A program made the position numbers and the translations under genes. Source: Nocardia brasiliensis IFM 10847 (GTDB lineage Bacteria > Actinomycetota > Actinomycetes > Mycobacteriales > Mycobacteriaceae). Taken from it: a stretch of 64,000 nucleotides of DNA. Numbering within the stretch: position 1 is the first letter of the stretch; the number at the start of each line of letters is the position of its first letter. The stretch is from positions 57,292-121,291 of the forward strand of contig NZ_BAUA01000161.1 in the NCBI RefSeq assembly GCF_000710915.1, read 5' to 3'. The notes beneath the pieces are model-generated. The model ran no database searches. It was not told the origin of the DNA and saw nothing but the letters and a program-made list of their open reading frames with translations. Of this stretch, positions 49,217 through 57,875 are shown piece after piece.

Positions 49217-51703
49217 TCACGACTGCACGTCCTTGATCAGCCCCATGCACGAGTACGCCAGGCCGGGCACCACCTCGACCGGCACCCCGCGCGCGGCGGC
49301 GAGCAACCGGATGTGCGCGTGTTCGGGTGCGTCGGCCTCGCGCACCAGCACCCGCCACGGCAGTCGGCGCAGCAGCACCCGGGTGGTCTCGCCCACCCCC
49401 GGCTTCACGAAATTGACGCTGGTGATGCCGTATTCGGCCCGCACCTGCTCGACCGACGCCCAGCCGGTCCAGGTGGGCGTGCGCACCCCGGCGCGGACCG
49501 CGGCGACGGCGCCGGGCACCCGGTCGCGAACCGCGTCGAACGCGGCGGCCACGGTGTCCAGCAACCGGTTCGACACGTCGTCGCCGGCCAGTTCGCGATA
49601 GAACTTGGCGCCGTGGAACTCACCGGGCCCGATCAGTTGGTCGTTCAGCACGGTGCGCGAGATCAGGCCGGAGACAGTCGAATTGAGGCAGGCGGAGGCG
49701 ATGAGGAAATCGTCACGGGTGCCGTAGGTGCGCACACAGTGCCCCGGGTCGGCGAGCACGGCGAGTTCGTCGTTGAAGCGCGCGCCGCCCGCCGCATGGT
49801 AGGCGTCCAGCGCTTCGGTCAGCTCGTGCGTGATCGCACCCTTGCCGGTCCAGCCGTCCACGAACACGATGGAAGACGGATCATGATGTGCTGCAAGGTA
49901 ATCCAGCGCCACCGCGTCGATACCCCGACCGCGCACGATCGAGACGGCATAGTGCGGCACATCCAGCGACGGCAGGTCGGCGGCCCGCCCGGACCGCAGC
50001 CAGCGCCGCATCAGGATGCCGATCGGCGTCCCCGCCCGCGCGAGTGAGACCAGGACGATATCGTCGCCGCGTTCGGCCACCACGAGTTCCGCGACCGTCG
50101 CGACCGCGAGCGCCAACCGCTCGGCGCTGTCGGCGAGCACCTCGTCGAACAGCGCGCGATAGGCCGCGTCGGGCTGGTATTCGATCGGCAGCGATTCCGC
50201 GTAGTGCGCCACCCCGGCTTGGATGCGCCGTTCCCGCTCCACGACATCGGCTTCCAGGTCGACGGCGGAGAGATCCTGCAGCAGCCAGCACACCTCGTCG
50301 GCCGCGTACGAACCGAATTCCGGGCCGTACAGCGGCGTCGGCAGTCCGGAGGCCGCGGCGGCCGCCGCGGTGCCGGTACGCAACTCGGCCCGCGCCGCAT
50401 CGAGCGCCCGCGGATCCGCGCCGGGCAGCACCGCGACGACGACGTCGGCGCCGGAGGCGGTCAGCACATCCACCAGACCACCGTCGGCGACCAGCTCGTC
50501 GGTGTCGGCGGGCGGATCGATGACGACCAGCAGCACCGGATCGGCGTCGGTGTCGTCGTCCCACTGCGCGTTGTACAGATACCGCGGCGCCTCCCGATCC
50601 GATTCCGGTGCGGTGAACCGGAATCCGCGCCGCAGCGGATACCCCGGCTCGTTCAGCACATACGCGGGCGAACGGGTGGTCGTCTGGTATCGCACCGGCG
50701 TACCGGCCTCGGCGAGTTCCGCCGCCAGGCGCAGCGGCAGATACATCAGCTCCTCGTGCCCGAGCACGATGACCGGCCGAGCCGGGAACTGCGCGCCGAG
50801 CCGAGCGCGCAACAGGTCCGTGGCCGTCGCGAGGGCCACGTCGAACGCCGCGAGGTCGGCGCGCAGCACACCGTGCCGACCGCCCTCGGGCACCGCTGCG
50901 GGCCAGGGCAATTCGAGGCGGGTGAACGAGCCGCGCTGTGCGGCAACCGGATTGAGCGTGGCTTCAGGGAGTGCGGCGACCGCGTCCACGAGTCCCGCGG
51001 GCAGTACGGTCTGCCCCGAGGCCAGGCAGACCGTGTCGATCCGGCCGCCGATATCGGCGGCCGCCTTCTCGAATGCGGCACGGTCGGCCTCGACCCGCAT
51101 ATCCACCAGCGAGGCGAGCACATAGTGCGAACGCGGCGAAAAAGCATGCAGCGCCCGAATTGCGTCGAGTGCCGTAGCGCCCGTGGATATTTCGTCGTCG
51201 ACCAGAACCAGCGGCAGATCGTTGACGAAGATGTCGGCGGGTACCGGCTGCAGTTGATGCGAGGTGGCGTGCGAATGCCCCTCTTCGAAACCGGTGAGCG
51301 TGTCGGCTTCGGCGACATCACGCCTGGTCGAATGCAGATAACCGACGGCCCCGATCCGCGCCGCGACACAGTGGCCGAGTCCCGTTGCGGTCTCGGCGAA
51401 TCCGAGCACCAGCGCGTCGCGCGCACCGAGCAGTTCGCGCACGAGATCGCCCAGCCGGTTACCGCCCTCGAGCACCACGCGGGGGTCGGTGGGCAGGTGC
51501 TTCCCGAGCACGGTGGAGACGAGCAGGTGCGCACGGCGCTTGTTGCCCCGCCGCAGCCCGGGCTGGATCAACGCAGCGATGTCCAACTCCGCGGGCAGCA
51601 CCCCTACCGGGGCGGTGCCGAAGGATTCCGCGTGCTCCAGCTGGATGCCGAGATTCTTTGTAGCCCAGGGAGTTTCCATCATCTCGAGGGCGGCGCCGGT
51701 CAT
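49217..51703 (-). CDS. PRTase-TRSP-StiP-PELOTA fusion protein of Ter cluster
   Basis: 828 residues with four parts. (1) Phosphoribosyltransferase, ~1-250, PRPP loop VLVDDEISTGAT at 166-177. (2) TRSP domain, ~300-435, with TTTRSPAY at 341-348. (3) StiP-type (PRTase_1) domain, ~455-740, with SLARAGTP (553-560) and FVDGWTGKGAI (614-624). (4) PELOTA-like RNA-binding domain, ~745-828, with NFVKPGVGETTRVLL. In known Ter systems these are two to three genes and are proposed to make a nucleoside-like product; the StiP part has been annotated a cysteine protease. ATG 51703 overlaps the lyase stop by four bases. Confidence 0.86.
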   Translation of the reverse strand: MTGAALEMMETPWATKNLGIQLEHAESFGTAPVGVLPAELDIAALIQPGLRRGNKRRAHLLVSTVLGKHLPTDPRVVLEGGNRLGDLVRELLGARDALVLGFAETATGLGHCVAARIGAVGYLHSTRRDVAEADTLTGFEEGHSHATSHQLQPVPADIFVNDLPLVLVDDEISTGATALDAIRALHAFSPRSHYVLASLVDMRVEADRAAFEKAAADIGGRIDTVCLASGQTVLPAGLVDAVAALPEATLNPVAAQRGSFTRLELPWPAAVPEGGRHGVLRADLAAFDVALATATDLLRARLGAQFPARPVIVLGHEELMYLPLRLAAELAEAGTPVRYQTTTRSPAYVLNEPGYPLRRGFRFTAPESDREAPRYLYNAQWDDDTDADPVLLVVIDPPADTDELVADGGLVDVLTASGADVVVAVLPGADPRALDAARAELRTGTAAAAAASGLPTPLYGPEFGSYAADEVCWLLQDLSAVDLEADVVERERRIQAGVAHYAESLPIEYQPDAAYRALFDEVLADSAERLALAVATVAELVVAERGDDIVLVSLARAGTPIGILMRRWLRSGRAADLPSLDVPHYAVSIVRGRGIDAVALDYLAAHHDPSSIVFVDGWTGKGAITHELTEALDAYHAAGGARFNDELAVLADPGHCVRTYGTRDDFLIASACLNSTVSGLISRTVLNDQLIGPGEFHGAKFYRELAGDDVSNRLLDTVAAAFDAVRDRVPGAVAAVRAGVRTPTWTGWASVEQVRAEYGITSVNFVKPGVGETTRVLLRRLPWRVLVREADAPEHAHIRLLAAARGVPVEVVPGLAYSCMGLIKDVQS

Positions 51704-52914
51704 ACCTTCACCAATGCGGTCAGCAGATCCACGAACGACACTCCCTTGTTGGCCACGCCGAACACCCTTGCGCGCAGCAAGGTCTGCCTGGCCCAGCTGC
51801 GATGCGGCCGCATCTCGTTCATCTTGTTCCGGTAGCCCGAGGCCGCGACCCCGCCGACATCGACCTGCAGGATGTCCAGCGCGTCGGAGTACTCCTCGTG
51901 CGTCACCACCGAGAGCGCGTGCACCGCCGCCACATGCGACGGATGGATCACCGTCTTGCCCTGGATGCCGTTGGCCCGGTCCAGCGTGATCTCCCGCAGC
52001 AGGCCGTCCAGATCCCGGCTGACCAGGTACTGGCGGAACGGCACCGCGTCGGATTCCTCGAACGGCGCGGTGCGCAGCAGCGGCCGGAACATGCGCTCGT
52101 GGTCGGCGAAGTACTCCCAGACCGGGCCGGTGATGACGAAACCGGTGCCGTCCGCGCGGCCCAGATAGTTCACGATGTCACCGATCACGTCGGCGACCAC
52201 TCGCACGTCGTAGATGGTCAGGTCGCGGTCGCGCCGGATGCCGAAGGTCGAGCACATATCGGTGGCGCCGACCCGCACGGCCAGCACCCGGTCACGATGC
52301 GCGCCGAGCAGTTCGGCGATCCGGGTCAGCTCCTGGTCGCGGGTCTGCCGGTGCACCAGGCCCGCCGATTCGAGCACCGGCATCCCGTAGATCGGCCGAT
52401 CCAGGCGCCGCACCGCCGCGCTCAACGCCTCCAGATAGCGCGGACCCGTCGTGCTGTCGAACTTAGGGAAGACGAATCCGGTCAGCACCGAGGCGCCGGC
52501 GTCCAACTGCTCGACGATCTCGGTGATGGTCTCCGCGTCGCGCACCCGGACGAACAGCAGCGGATTCGAATCCCCGTTGTGCGCCAGCGCATCCAGCGTC
52601 CGAACCGTCTGCGACTTGGCCAGTTCGACCTCGTGATCGGCGACCGCGTCCTCGAGATCGATCACCATCGAGCACACGCCGCGTTCGGCGCGTTTGCTGA
52701 TGGTCAGCGCGAGGTCCGGCCGGGTGGCCGGTGCGTAAAGGGTCGCGCCCAGCGCGACCGCCAGTAATTCCCGATCGGTGTGGTCGTCGCCGAACGGCTC
52801 GGGCTCCCGATGGAAAAGACTCCGTGCGTCCGGACCATGCAGCTGCCGAAAGTGGCGCAGCGGCATTCGCTTCCGCAGGGAAACTTCCCGCTGGACGGCG
52901 ATGCCTGCGGTCAT
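51700..52914 (-). CDS. CitE/HpcH-like C-C bond lyase of Ter cluster
   Basis: 404 residues, TIM-barrel of the CitE/HpcH group. Metal and acid residues in SMVIDLEDAVADHE, barrel strands GFVFPKFDS, YGMPVLESA, AVRVGATDMCSTFG, and the C-terminal GKTVIHPSHVAAVHAL typical of CitE. The variant found beside TerD genes is listed as C-C_Bond_Lyase in Pfam; it probably forms or splits a carbon-carbon bond in the Ter metabolite. ATG 52914 with GAGGAT upstream; 13 nt after the coiled-coil gene. Confidence 0.87.
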   Translation of the reverse strand: MTAGIAVQREVSLRKRMPLRHFRQLHGPDARSLFHREPEPFGDDHTDRELLAVALGATLYAPATRPDLALTISKRAERGVCSMVIDLEDAVADHEVELAKSQTVRTLDALAHNGDSNPLLFVRVRDAETITEIVEQLDAGASVLTGFVFPKFDSTTGPRYLEALSAAVRRLDRPIYGMPVLESAGLVHRQTRDQELTRIAELLGAHRDRVLAVRVGATDMCSTFGIRRDRDLTIYDVRVVADVIGDIVNYLGRADGTGFVITGPVWEYFADHERMFRPLLRTAPFEESDAVPFRQYLVSRDLDGLLREITLDRANGIQGKTVIHPSHVAAVHALSVVTHEEYSDALDILQVDVGGVAASGYRNKMNEMRPHRSWARQTLLRARVFGVANKGVSFVDLLTALVKV

Positions 52915-52927
52915 CGTTGGTCCATCC

Positions 52928-54145
52928 TCATTCTCGTCGTGGTCCTGCTTGTTTTCTCATTCGATCTACCACCCCGGCTATGAAATCCATGACGGTATCC
53001 AGCTCCGTCACATACGCCCAATAGTCGGGGTGCCGCCCCGACAGGCTCTCGCTGATTCGATCGATCCGTACGGCCTGCGCGTCGAGCACAGAACCCCATT
53101 CCGGGACGAGCTCGCGACTCACCGCGAGCATTTGCGCGTCCCGCAGCCGAAATCGTACGGCCTTGGCCTTCTCTTGCGGGTCGGACCGGACTTCTCGCAG
53201 CAAAGTCAGCCGTTTCGTGACGGCGTCGACCTGCTGCTCGGCCTTCGTGAGATACCCGCGGGCGGACGTGGTCAGATCAAGTGCAATCTCCGGGTTGTTC
53301 TCCGCCGCTGCCGCACGTGCCCGGGCCAGGGCATCGTCCGCGGCCTCGATGGCTCGCTGGCTTTCCCGCTCATTGTCAGCTAAGTCTGCCGAACTCGCAG
53401 CATTGAATTCGCGCAGTAGAGCCGAATAGGCCGGGCCGAGCCCCTCGGCCCTGGTCCGGACCGCGGCCAGCCGGGTGGTCACCGAGGCGACCGCGGTTTT
53501 CGCGGCGGCGGCCCGAGATGGGGCCTGCGCCAACGCTTCTGCCAACGCCTTGGTGGTCGCCTCCAGCCGGTTCGCGGCGTCGCGCACCGCGCCGGCCGGC
53601 GCCCCCGGACCTGCGGCTTCGAGTGTGATGAGGGCCTCATCCACGGCTTGGGCGCGTTGGCGGACCGAGGGATAGTTCGCGAACTCCGACTCGGCCGCCT
53701 GCCTGCGCACGCCCGCCGCGCTGATCTTCACCTGCTGGGCCAGCTGCGGCACCGTAGCGAGCACGCCGACCGCCTGCTCGAGTTGTGCCTGGTTGGCGCG
53801 ATAGAACTCGTCGACGGCACGGGCCGCCTCGACCAGCTGCCTGGTCACGGTGTCGGCCTGCGCCTGCCCCTGGGGCATCGGGGTCGCGTCGCGTTCGACC
53901 TGCTCGAGCTGCTCGGTCAGGGTCAGATACGCGCCCGACGCGTCGTAGCAGCGACTGCGCACCGGCTCCCAGCGCGCGGCCAGGCGCCGCTCCGGGAACA
54001 CCTGCTCGGAGGCGTGCACCGCCGCCTCGGCCGCGCTCTGCCGTCTGTCCATGTCGAGGAACGCCGACGCCAGCGACTGTCGCGCCTGCTCGATCCATTC
54101 GCTGTTCCCGGCTGAGCGGAACCATCCGCGCCTACGGCCTACCAC
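52928..54145 (-). CDS. helical coiled-coil protein, first gene of Ter minus operon
   Basis: 405 residues, GTG 54145. Nearly all helix, rich in Ala, Arg, Glu and Gln, with few aromatic residues and long heptad-like runs (~75-165, ~190-340); no signal peptide or membrane helix. Acidic-basic alternation suggests a rod. The last ~60 residues (RHPDYWAYVTELDTVMDFIAGVVDRMRKQ) are more globular. I do not recognise the family. It leads an operon with lyase, fusion enzyme and HAD genes, and is divergent from terD, so it probably serves the Ter machinery as a structural or adaptor protein. Confidence 0.75.
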   Translation of the reverse strand: MVGRRRGWFRSAGNSEWIEQARQSLASAFLDMDRRQSAAEAAVHASEQVFPERRLAARWEPVRSRCYDASGAYLTLTEQLEQVERDATPMPQGQAQADTVTRQLVEAARAVDEFYRANQAQLEQAVGVLATVPQLAQQVKISAAGVRRQAAESEFANYPSVRQRAQAVDEALITLEAAGPGAPAGAVRDAANRLEATTKALAEALAQAPSRAAAAKTAVASVTTRLAAVRTRAEGLGPAYSALLREFNAASSADLADNERESQRAIEAADDALARARAAAAENNPEIALDLTTSARGYLTKAEQQVDAVTKRLTLLREVRSDPQEKAKAVRFRLRDAQMLAVSRELVPEWGSVLDAQAVRIDRISESLSGRHPDYWAYVTELDTVMDFIAGVVDRMRKQAGPRRE

Positions 54146-54290
54146 GCCCCGATCTTAGAGATCTCCTCTGTTCACCGGGGGTTCTGCGGGTTCCTACGCA
54201 AGTTCGCGGAAACCTACTACTGTCGTAAGGCGTACCCGGCGATTCGGACATGCTGGGAACCAATGACGGACTATTGAAAGGGAATCCCGC

Positions 54291-54866
54291 ATGGGTGTCA
54301 GTTTGTCCAAGGGCGGCAATGTCTCGCTGACCAAGGCGGCGCCTAACCTCACCAATGTCGCAGTCGGCCTAGGGTGGGATGTGCGGACCACCACCGGTAC
54401 CGACTTCGACCTCGACGCCAGCGCGATCGCGACCGGCGCGGACAAGAAGGTGCTTTCCGACCAGCACTTCGTGTTCTTCAACAACCTGAAGTCGCCCGAG
54501 GGCGCCATCGAGCACGCGGGCGACAACACCACCGGTGAGGGCGAGGGCGACGACGAGGTCATCAACGTCGACCTGGCCAACACCCCGCCGACCATCGAGA
54601 GCATCTTCTTCCCGGTCTCGATCTACGACGCCGAGACCCGGCAGCAGTCGTTCGGTCAGGTCCGCAACGCGTACATCCGCGTCGTCGACCGCAGCAACAA
54701 CAACGAACTCGCCCGCTACGACCTCACCGAGGACGCCTCGACCGAGACCGCCATGGTGTTCGGCGAGCTGTACCGTAACGGGGCGGAGTGGAAGTTCCGC
54801 GCCATCGGCCAGGGCTACGCCTCCGGCCTCGCGGGCATCGCCCGTGACTACGGCGTGAACGTCTAG
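54291..54866 (+). CDS. terD: TerD stress protein
   Basis: 191 residues, exactly the classical TerD length. Calcium-binding motifs DFDLDAS (38-44) and GDNTTGEGEGDDEVINVDL (77-95) are complete, with FVFFNNLKSP and AIGQGYASGLAGIARDYGVNV at the ends. TerD proteins are soluble, bind Ca2+ and associate with the inner face of the membrane; they give resistance to tellurite and other stresses in known ter operons. ATG 54291, RBS AAAGGGAA. A hairpin follows before the TerC-type gene. Confidence 0.95.
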   Translation: MGVSLSKGGNVSLTKAAPNLTNVAVGLGWDVRTTTGTDFDLDASAIATGADKKVLSDQHFVFFNNLKSPEGAIEHAGDNTTGEGEGDDEVINVDLANTPPTIESIFFPVSIYDAETRQQSFGQVRNAYIRVVDRSNNNELARYDLTEDASTETAMVFGELYRNGAEWKFRAIGQGYASGLAGIARDYGVNV

Positions 54867-54884
54867 GAATAATCCGCGGTTGTA

Positions 54885-54906
54885 GGGGGCCCGGCGACGG
54901 GCCCCC
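54885..54906 (+). terminator. hairpin terminator after terD
   Basis: A perfect 8-bp GGGGGCCC/GGGCCCCC stem with 6-nt loop, 18 nt past the stop, followed by TCGTCGT. Confidence 0.75.
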
Positions 54907-55075
54907 TCGTCGTGCTCGCAGGCTTGTCCGATTTGTCGGGAACGCTGACGGGCGCAGCACCGTTGGACAAGCGAGGGTTCTCCGGCCACGCTGGTACCGG
55001 CGGCGCCATCTCGGCTACATCAGATAAAGCGATCGGACGGCAGACGTCCGGCCGACGCAAACGAAAGGTCCCCGC

Positions 55076-56176
55076 GTGGTCCTGCGAATTTTCGGCATGT
55101 CCATCATCGTGACGGTGCTGTCGCTCGTCGTGGCGTTCCTGTACGGCGGACCCACGGCCCTGGCACTCGCCGCGATCCTCGGCATCCTCGAAGTATCGCT
55201 CTCCTTCGACAACGCTGTCATCAACGCGACAGTGCTCGAGCGGATGAGCGCGTTCTGGCAACGGATCTTCCTCACCATCGGCGTGCTGATCGCCGTGTTC
55301 GGCATGCGCCTGGTCTTCCCGCTGGCGATCGTATGGATCACCGCGGGCCTGGACCCGGTGAAGGCCCTGGATCTGGCGCTGAACCCGCCCGCGGACGACG
55401 CGGCCTACTTCCCGAACGGCGATCCCAGCTACGAGACCCTGCTCACCGACGCGCATCCGCAGATCGCCGCGTTCGGTGGCATGTTCCTGCTGCTGCTGTT
55501 CTTGAACTTCATCTTCGAAGAGCGCGACATCACCTGGCTGTCCTGGCTGGAGCGTCCGCTCGCCAAACTCGGCAAGCTCGACATGCTCTCGGTGGTCGTC
55601 GCGAGCGCGGGCCTGATCCTCACCGCGGAAATCGTCACGGCCGAGGAAGACCGCTCCACCGTGCTGCTGGCCGGCCTGCTCGGCATGGTCACCTACATTG
55701 TGGTGGACGGGCTCGGCTCGATGTTCCACACCGAGGAGCACACCGGCGACGGTCCGTCGGAGCTGGTCAAGGCCACCGGTAAGGCCGGGTTCTTCCTGTT
55801 CCTCTACCTCGAGGTGCTCGACGCGTCGTTCTCCTTCGACGGCGTGATCGGCGCGTTCGCCATCACCTCCGACCCGATCATCATCGCGCTCGGCCTCGGC
55901 CTGATCGGCGCCATGTTCGTCCGTTCGATCACCGTCTACCTGGTGCGCAAGGGCACGCTCGCCGAGTACGTGTACCTGGAGCACGGTGCGCACTGGGCGA
56001 TCGGCGCGCTGGCGATCATCCTGTTCGTCTCGATCGGCGTGCACGTCAACGAGCTGATCACCGGCTTGGTCGGTATCGCGTTCATCGGTGCGGCGTTCGT
56101 CAGCAGCGTGCTGCGCAACCGGCGGGAGAACGACAAAGAAGTCGACAGCGAACGAGAGCCGACCCCGGTAGGCTGA
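55076..56176 (+). CDS. DUF475/TerC-like integral membrane protein
   Basis: 366 residues with about nine hydrophobic helices. Two inverted copies of the family signature carry acidic residues inside the membrane: EVSLSFDNAVINA (about residue 40) and EVLDASFSFDGVIGAFA (about 245). This matches DUF475, a branch of the TerC/Alx/YkoY superfamily implicated in metal (Mn2+) export and in docking TerD proteins. Start GTG 55076 after AAAGG. A long cytosolic segment (WLSWLERPLAKLGKLD) separates the halves. It lies between two terD-type genes; hairpins separate the transcripts. Confidence 0.88.
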   Translation: MVLRIFGMSIIVTVLSLVVAFLYGGPTALALAAILGILEVSLSFDNAVINATVLERMSAFWQRIFLTIGVLIAVFGMRLVFPLAIVWITAGLDPVKALDLALNPPADDAAYFPNGDPSYETLLTDAHPQIAAFGGMFLLLLFLNFIFEERDITWLSWLERPLAKLGKLDMLSVVVASAGLILTAEIVTAEEDRSTVLLAGLLGMVTYIVVDGLGSMFHTEEHTGDGPSELVKATGKAGFFLFLYLEVLDASFSFDGVIGAFAITSDPIIIALGLGLIGAMFVRSITVYLVRKGTLAEYVYLEHGAHWAIGALAIILFVSIGVHVNELITGLVGIAFIGAAFVSSVLRNRRENDKEVDSEREPTPVG

Positions 56177-56177
56177 T

Positions 56178-56238
56178 TTTCGGCAGGCAGCCGAAAGACT
56201 CGTGCGGCAGCGGCCCCTCCTGCGGGAGGACCGCTGCC
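56178..56238 (+). terminator. two successive hairpins between TerC-type and TerD-like genes
   Basis: Hairpin 1: TTTCGGC/GCCGAAA (56178-56184 with 56190-56196), right after the stop. Hairpin 2: an 8-bp stem (56206-56213 with 56231-56238) that encloses CCTCC/GGAGG (56216-56220 with 56225-56229). Hairpin 2 is 18 nt before the ribosome site of the next gene and might act as an attenuator. Confidence 0.6.
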
Positions 56239-56267
56239 GTTCCCATTTCTTCCGAGGGGATCGCGCC

Positions 56268-56891
56268 ATGGCGACCGACAGCAACGCCGGTGGGGTCAAC
56301 CTGTCCAAGGTGACCCTGTCCAAGGCCACGCCCAGCATCAATCTCACCAAACCCGGTGAGCAGCAAGGCGCCATGCGGGTGAACCTGAACTGGTCGGCCG
56401 GCTCGAAGGGTTTCTTCCGGCGATCCAAGCCCGTCGACCTCGACCTCGGCTGCCTCTACGAATTGGCCAACGGCAACAAGGGCGTGGTGCAGGCGGTCGG
56501 CAACAACTTCGGCTCGCTCGACGCCGAGCCCTACATCCAGCTCGACGGGGACGACCGCAGCGGCACCGCCGCCGGCGGCGAGAACATGCACATCAATCTC
56601 GCTCGCCCCGAACTGTTCCGGCGCATCCTGATCTTCGCGTTCATCTACGAGGGCGTGCCGAACTGGGCGGCCGCCGACGGGGTGGTGACCCTGTACCCGA
56701 CCTCCGGTCCGCAGATCGAGGTCCGGCTCGACTCCCCCGTCGACGGCGCCCGCTCGTGCGCGATCGCCCTGCTGCAGAACCAGGGCAGCGGCATCACCGT
56801 GCATCGCGAGGTGCACTACATCAACGGCGCCCAGCAGCAGATCGATGAGGCCTACCGCTGGGGCATGAACTGGCATCGAGCCAGCAAGTAG
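56268..56891 (+). CDS. TerD-family protein, TerA-like
   Basis: 207 residues, ATG 56268 with GAGGGGA upstream. A divergent TerD fold: VNLSKVTLSKATPSINLTKPG start, VDLDLGCLYELANGNKG (like the DLDL strand of TerD), PYIQLDGDDRSGTAAGGENMHINL in the calcium-loop position, and a long YINGAQQQIDEAYRWG C-terminal helix as in TerA proteins. Predicted to work with TerD and the membrane protein. Its stop is 1 nt from that of the convergent EamA gene. Confidence 0.87.
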   Translation: MATDSNAGGVNLSKVTLSKATPSINLTKPGEQQGAMRVNLNWSAGSKGFFRRSKPVDLDLGCLYELANGNKGVVQAVGNNFGSLDAEPYIQLDGDDRSGTAAGGENMHINLARPELFRRILIFAFIYEGVPNWAAADGVVTLYPTSGPQIEVRLDSPVDGARSCAIALLQNQGSGITVHREVHYINGAQQQIDEAYRWGMNWHRASK

Positions 56892-56892
56892 C

Positions 56893-57792
56893 TCAGCGCG
56901 CCGCGAGCACGGGGCGCGGCTTCCGTGACCGCGCCGCGGCAGGTCTGCGCGACGCGAACACCATGCCGAGTAGCCCGACGCCCAGGCCGGCGAAGGTCAA
57001 CGGCCGCACCGGCTGATCGATCAGCACCCAGGCGAGCACCGCGGTGACCGCGGGCGTGGCGAAGAACAACCGGCCGACCCTGGTGGCGTCCCAGTACCGC
57101 AGCATGGCGTTCAGCAGCAGGAACGCGGCCATCGAGTTGACCAGCACCATCCAGGTGAGCGCCCCGGCGAAGCCCGGCACATCCCACACCTCGAGCTGAC
57201 CGGTCAGCACGGCCAGCACGCCGGCGACCGGTGCGCTAACGAGCACGTGCACCGCCGTCGACGCCCGCGGATCGACCGCGGGGACGAATCGCTTCTGATA
57301 CACCGTGCCGATGCTCAGGCCGAGCAGTCCGAGCACGCACAGCAGCAGGCCGATCATCGAGAAGTTCGATTGGTCGAAGACGGCCAGCCCGACCCCGACC
57401 CCGCCGATCCCGAAGCCGAACCATTGCCGCGCCGAGACGCTTTCGCCGAGCACCCCGGCGAACAGCGCGATGACCACCGGGTTCAGCCCCTGGACCAGCG
57501 CGATGACCGCGGCGGGCACGTGCTCGTTCATCGCGGTGTAGAAGGCGCCGAACTGCACCGCCTGCATGAGCAGCCCGGCGACGGCGACGTGGCGCAGTTG
57601 TCTGCCGCGCGGCCAGGTGGCGTGCACCGCAACGGCATACGCCGCGAGCAATAGGCCCGCGACGGCGAAGCGAGCGAACAGCACCGTCATCGGCGGCGCC
57701 GCGCCGACCCCGATGATTCCGGCGATGAAGGCGCTGCTCCACAGCACGACGAACAGCGGTTGCACCGCCACCGCCAGGAATCGAGTCCGCAC
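56893..57792 (-). CDS. EamA/DMT-family exporter
   Basis: 299 residues, ten membrane helices in two EamA repeats (opening LFVVLWSSAFIAGIIGVGAAPPMTV and the second around IGTVYQKRFVPAVDPRAS). Members export amino acids, metabolites or drugs. GTG 57792 with GGGAGGG upstream. Divergent from the CGNR regulator, with two identical dyads in the gap, so it is probably repressed by that protein. Confidence 0.9.
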   Translation of the reverse strand: MRTRFLAVAVQPLFVVLWSSAFIAGIIGVGAAPPMTVLFARFAVAGLLLAAYAVAVHATWPRGRQLRHVAVAGLLMQAVQFGAFYTAMNEHVPAAVIALVQGLNPVVIALFAGVLGESVSARQWFGFGIGGVGVGLAVFDQSNFSMIGLLLCVLGLLGLSIGTVYQKRFVPAVDPRASTAVHVLVSAPVAGVLAVLTGQLEVWDVPGFAGALTWMVLVNSMAAFLLLNAMLRYWDATRVGRLFFATPAVTAVLAWVLIDQPVRPLTFAGLGVGLLGMVFASRRPAAARSRKPRPVLAAR

Positions 57793-57806
57793 GTACCCTC
57801 CCAAAC

Positions 57807-57865
57807 TAACCGTCTTAGATGGTTACTACCGTGACAGCTCGTCGAATAACCTGTCAAGGCGGTTA
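57807..57865. promoter_or_regulatory. twin operators TAACC-N9-GGTTA
   Basis: Two copies of the same interrupted dyad: TAACC 57807-57811 / GGTTA 57821-57825 and TAACC 57847-57851 / GGTTA 57861-57865. Centres are 40 nt apart, about four helix turns. Both are followed by CTA. They fill the 83-nt gap between the divergent EamA and CGNR genes and are the likely binding sites of the CGNR regulator. Confidence 0.75.
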
Positions 57866-57875
57866 CTATGAGCGG

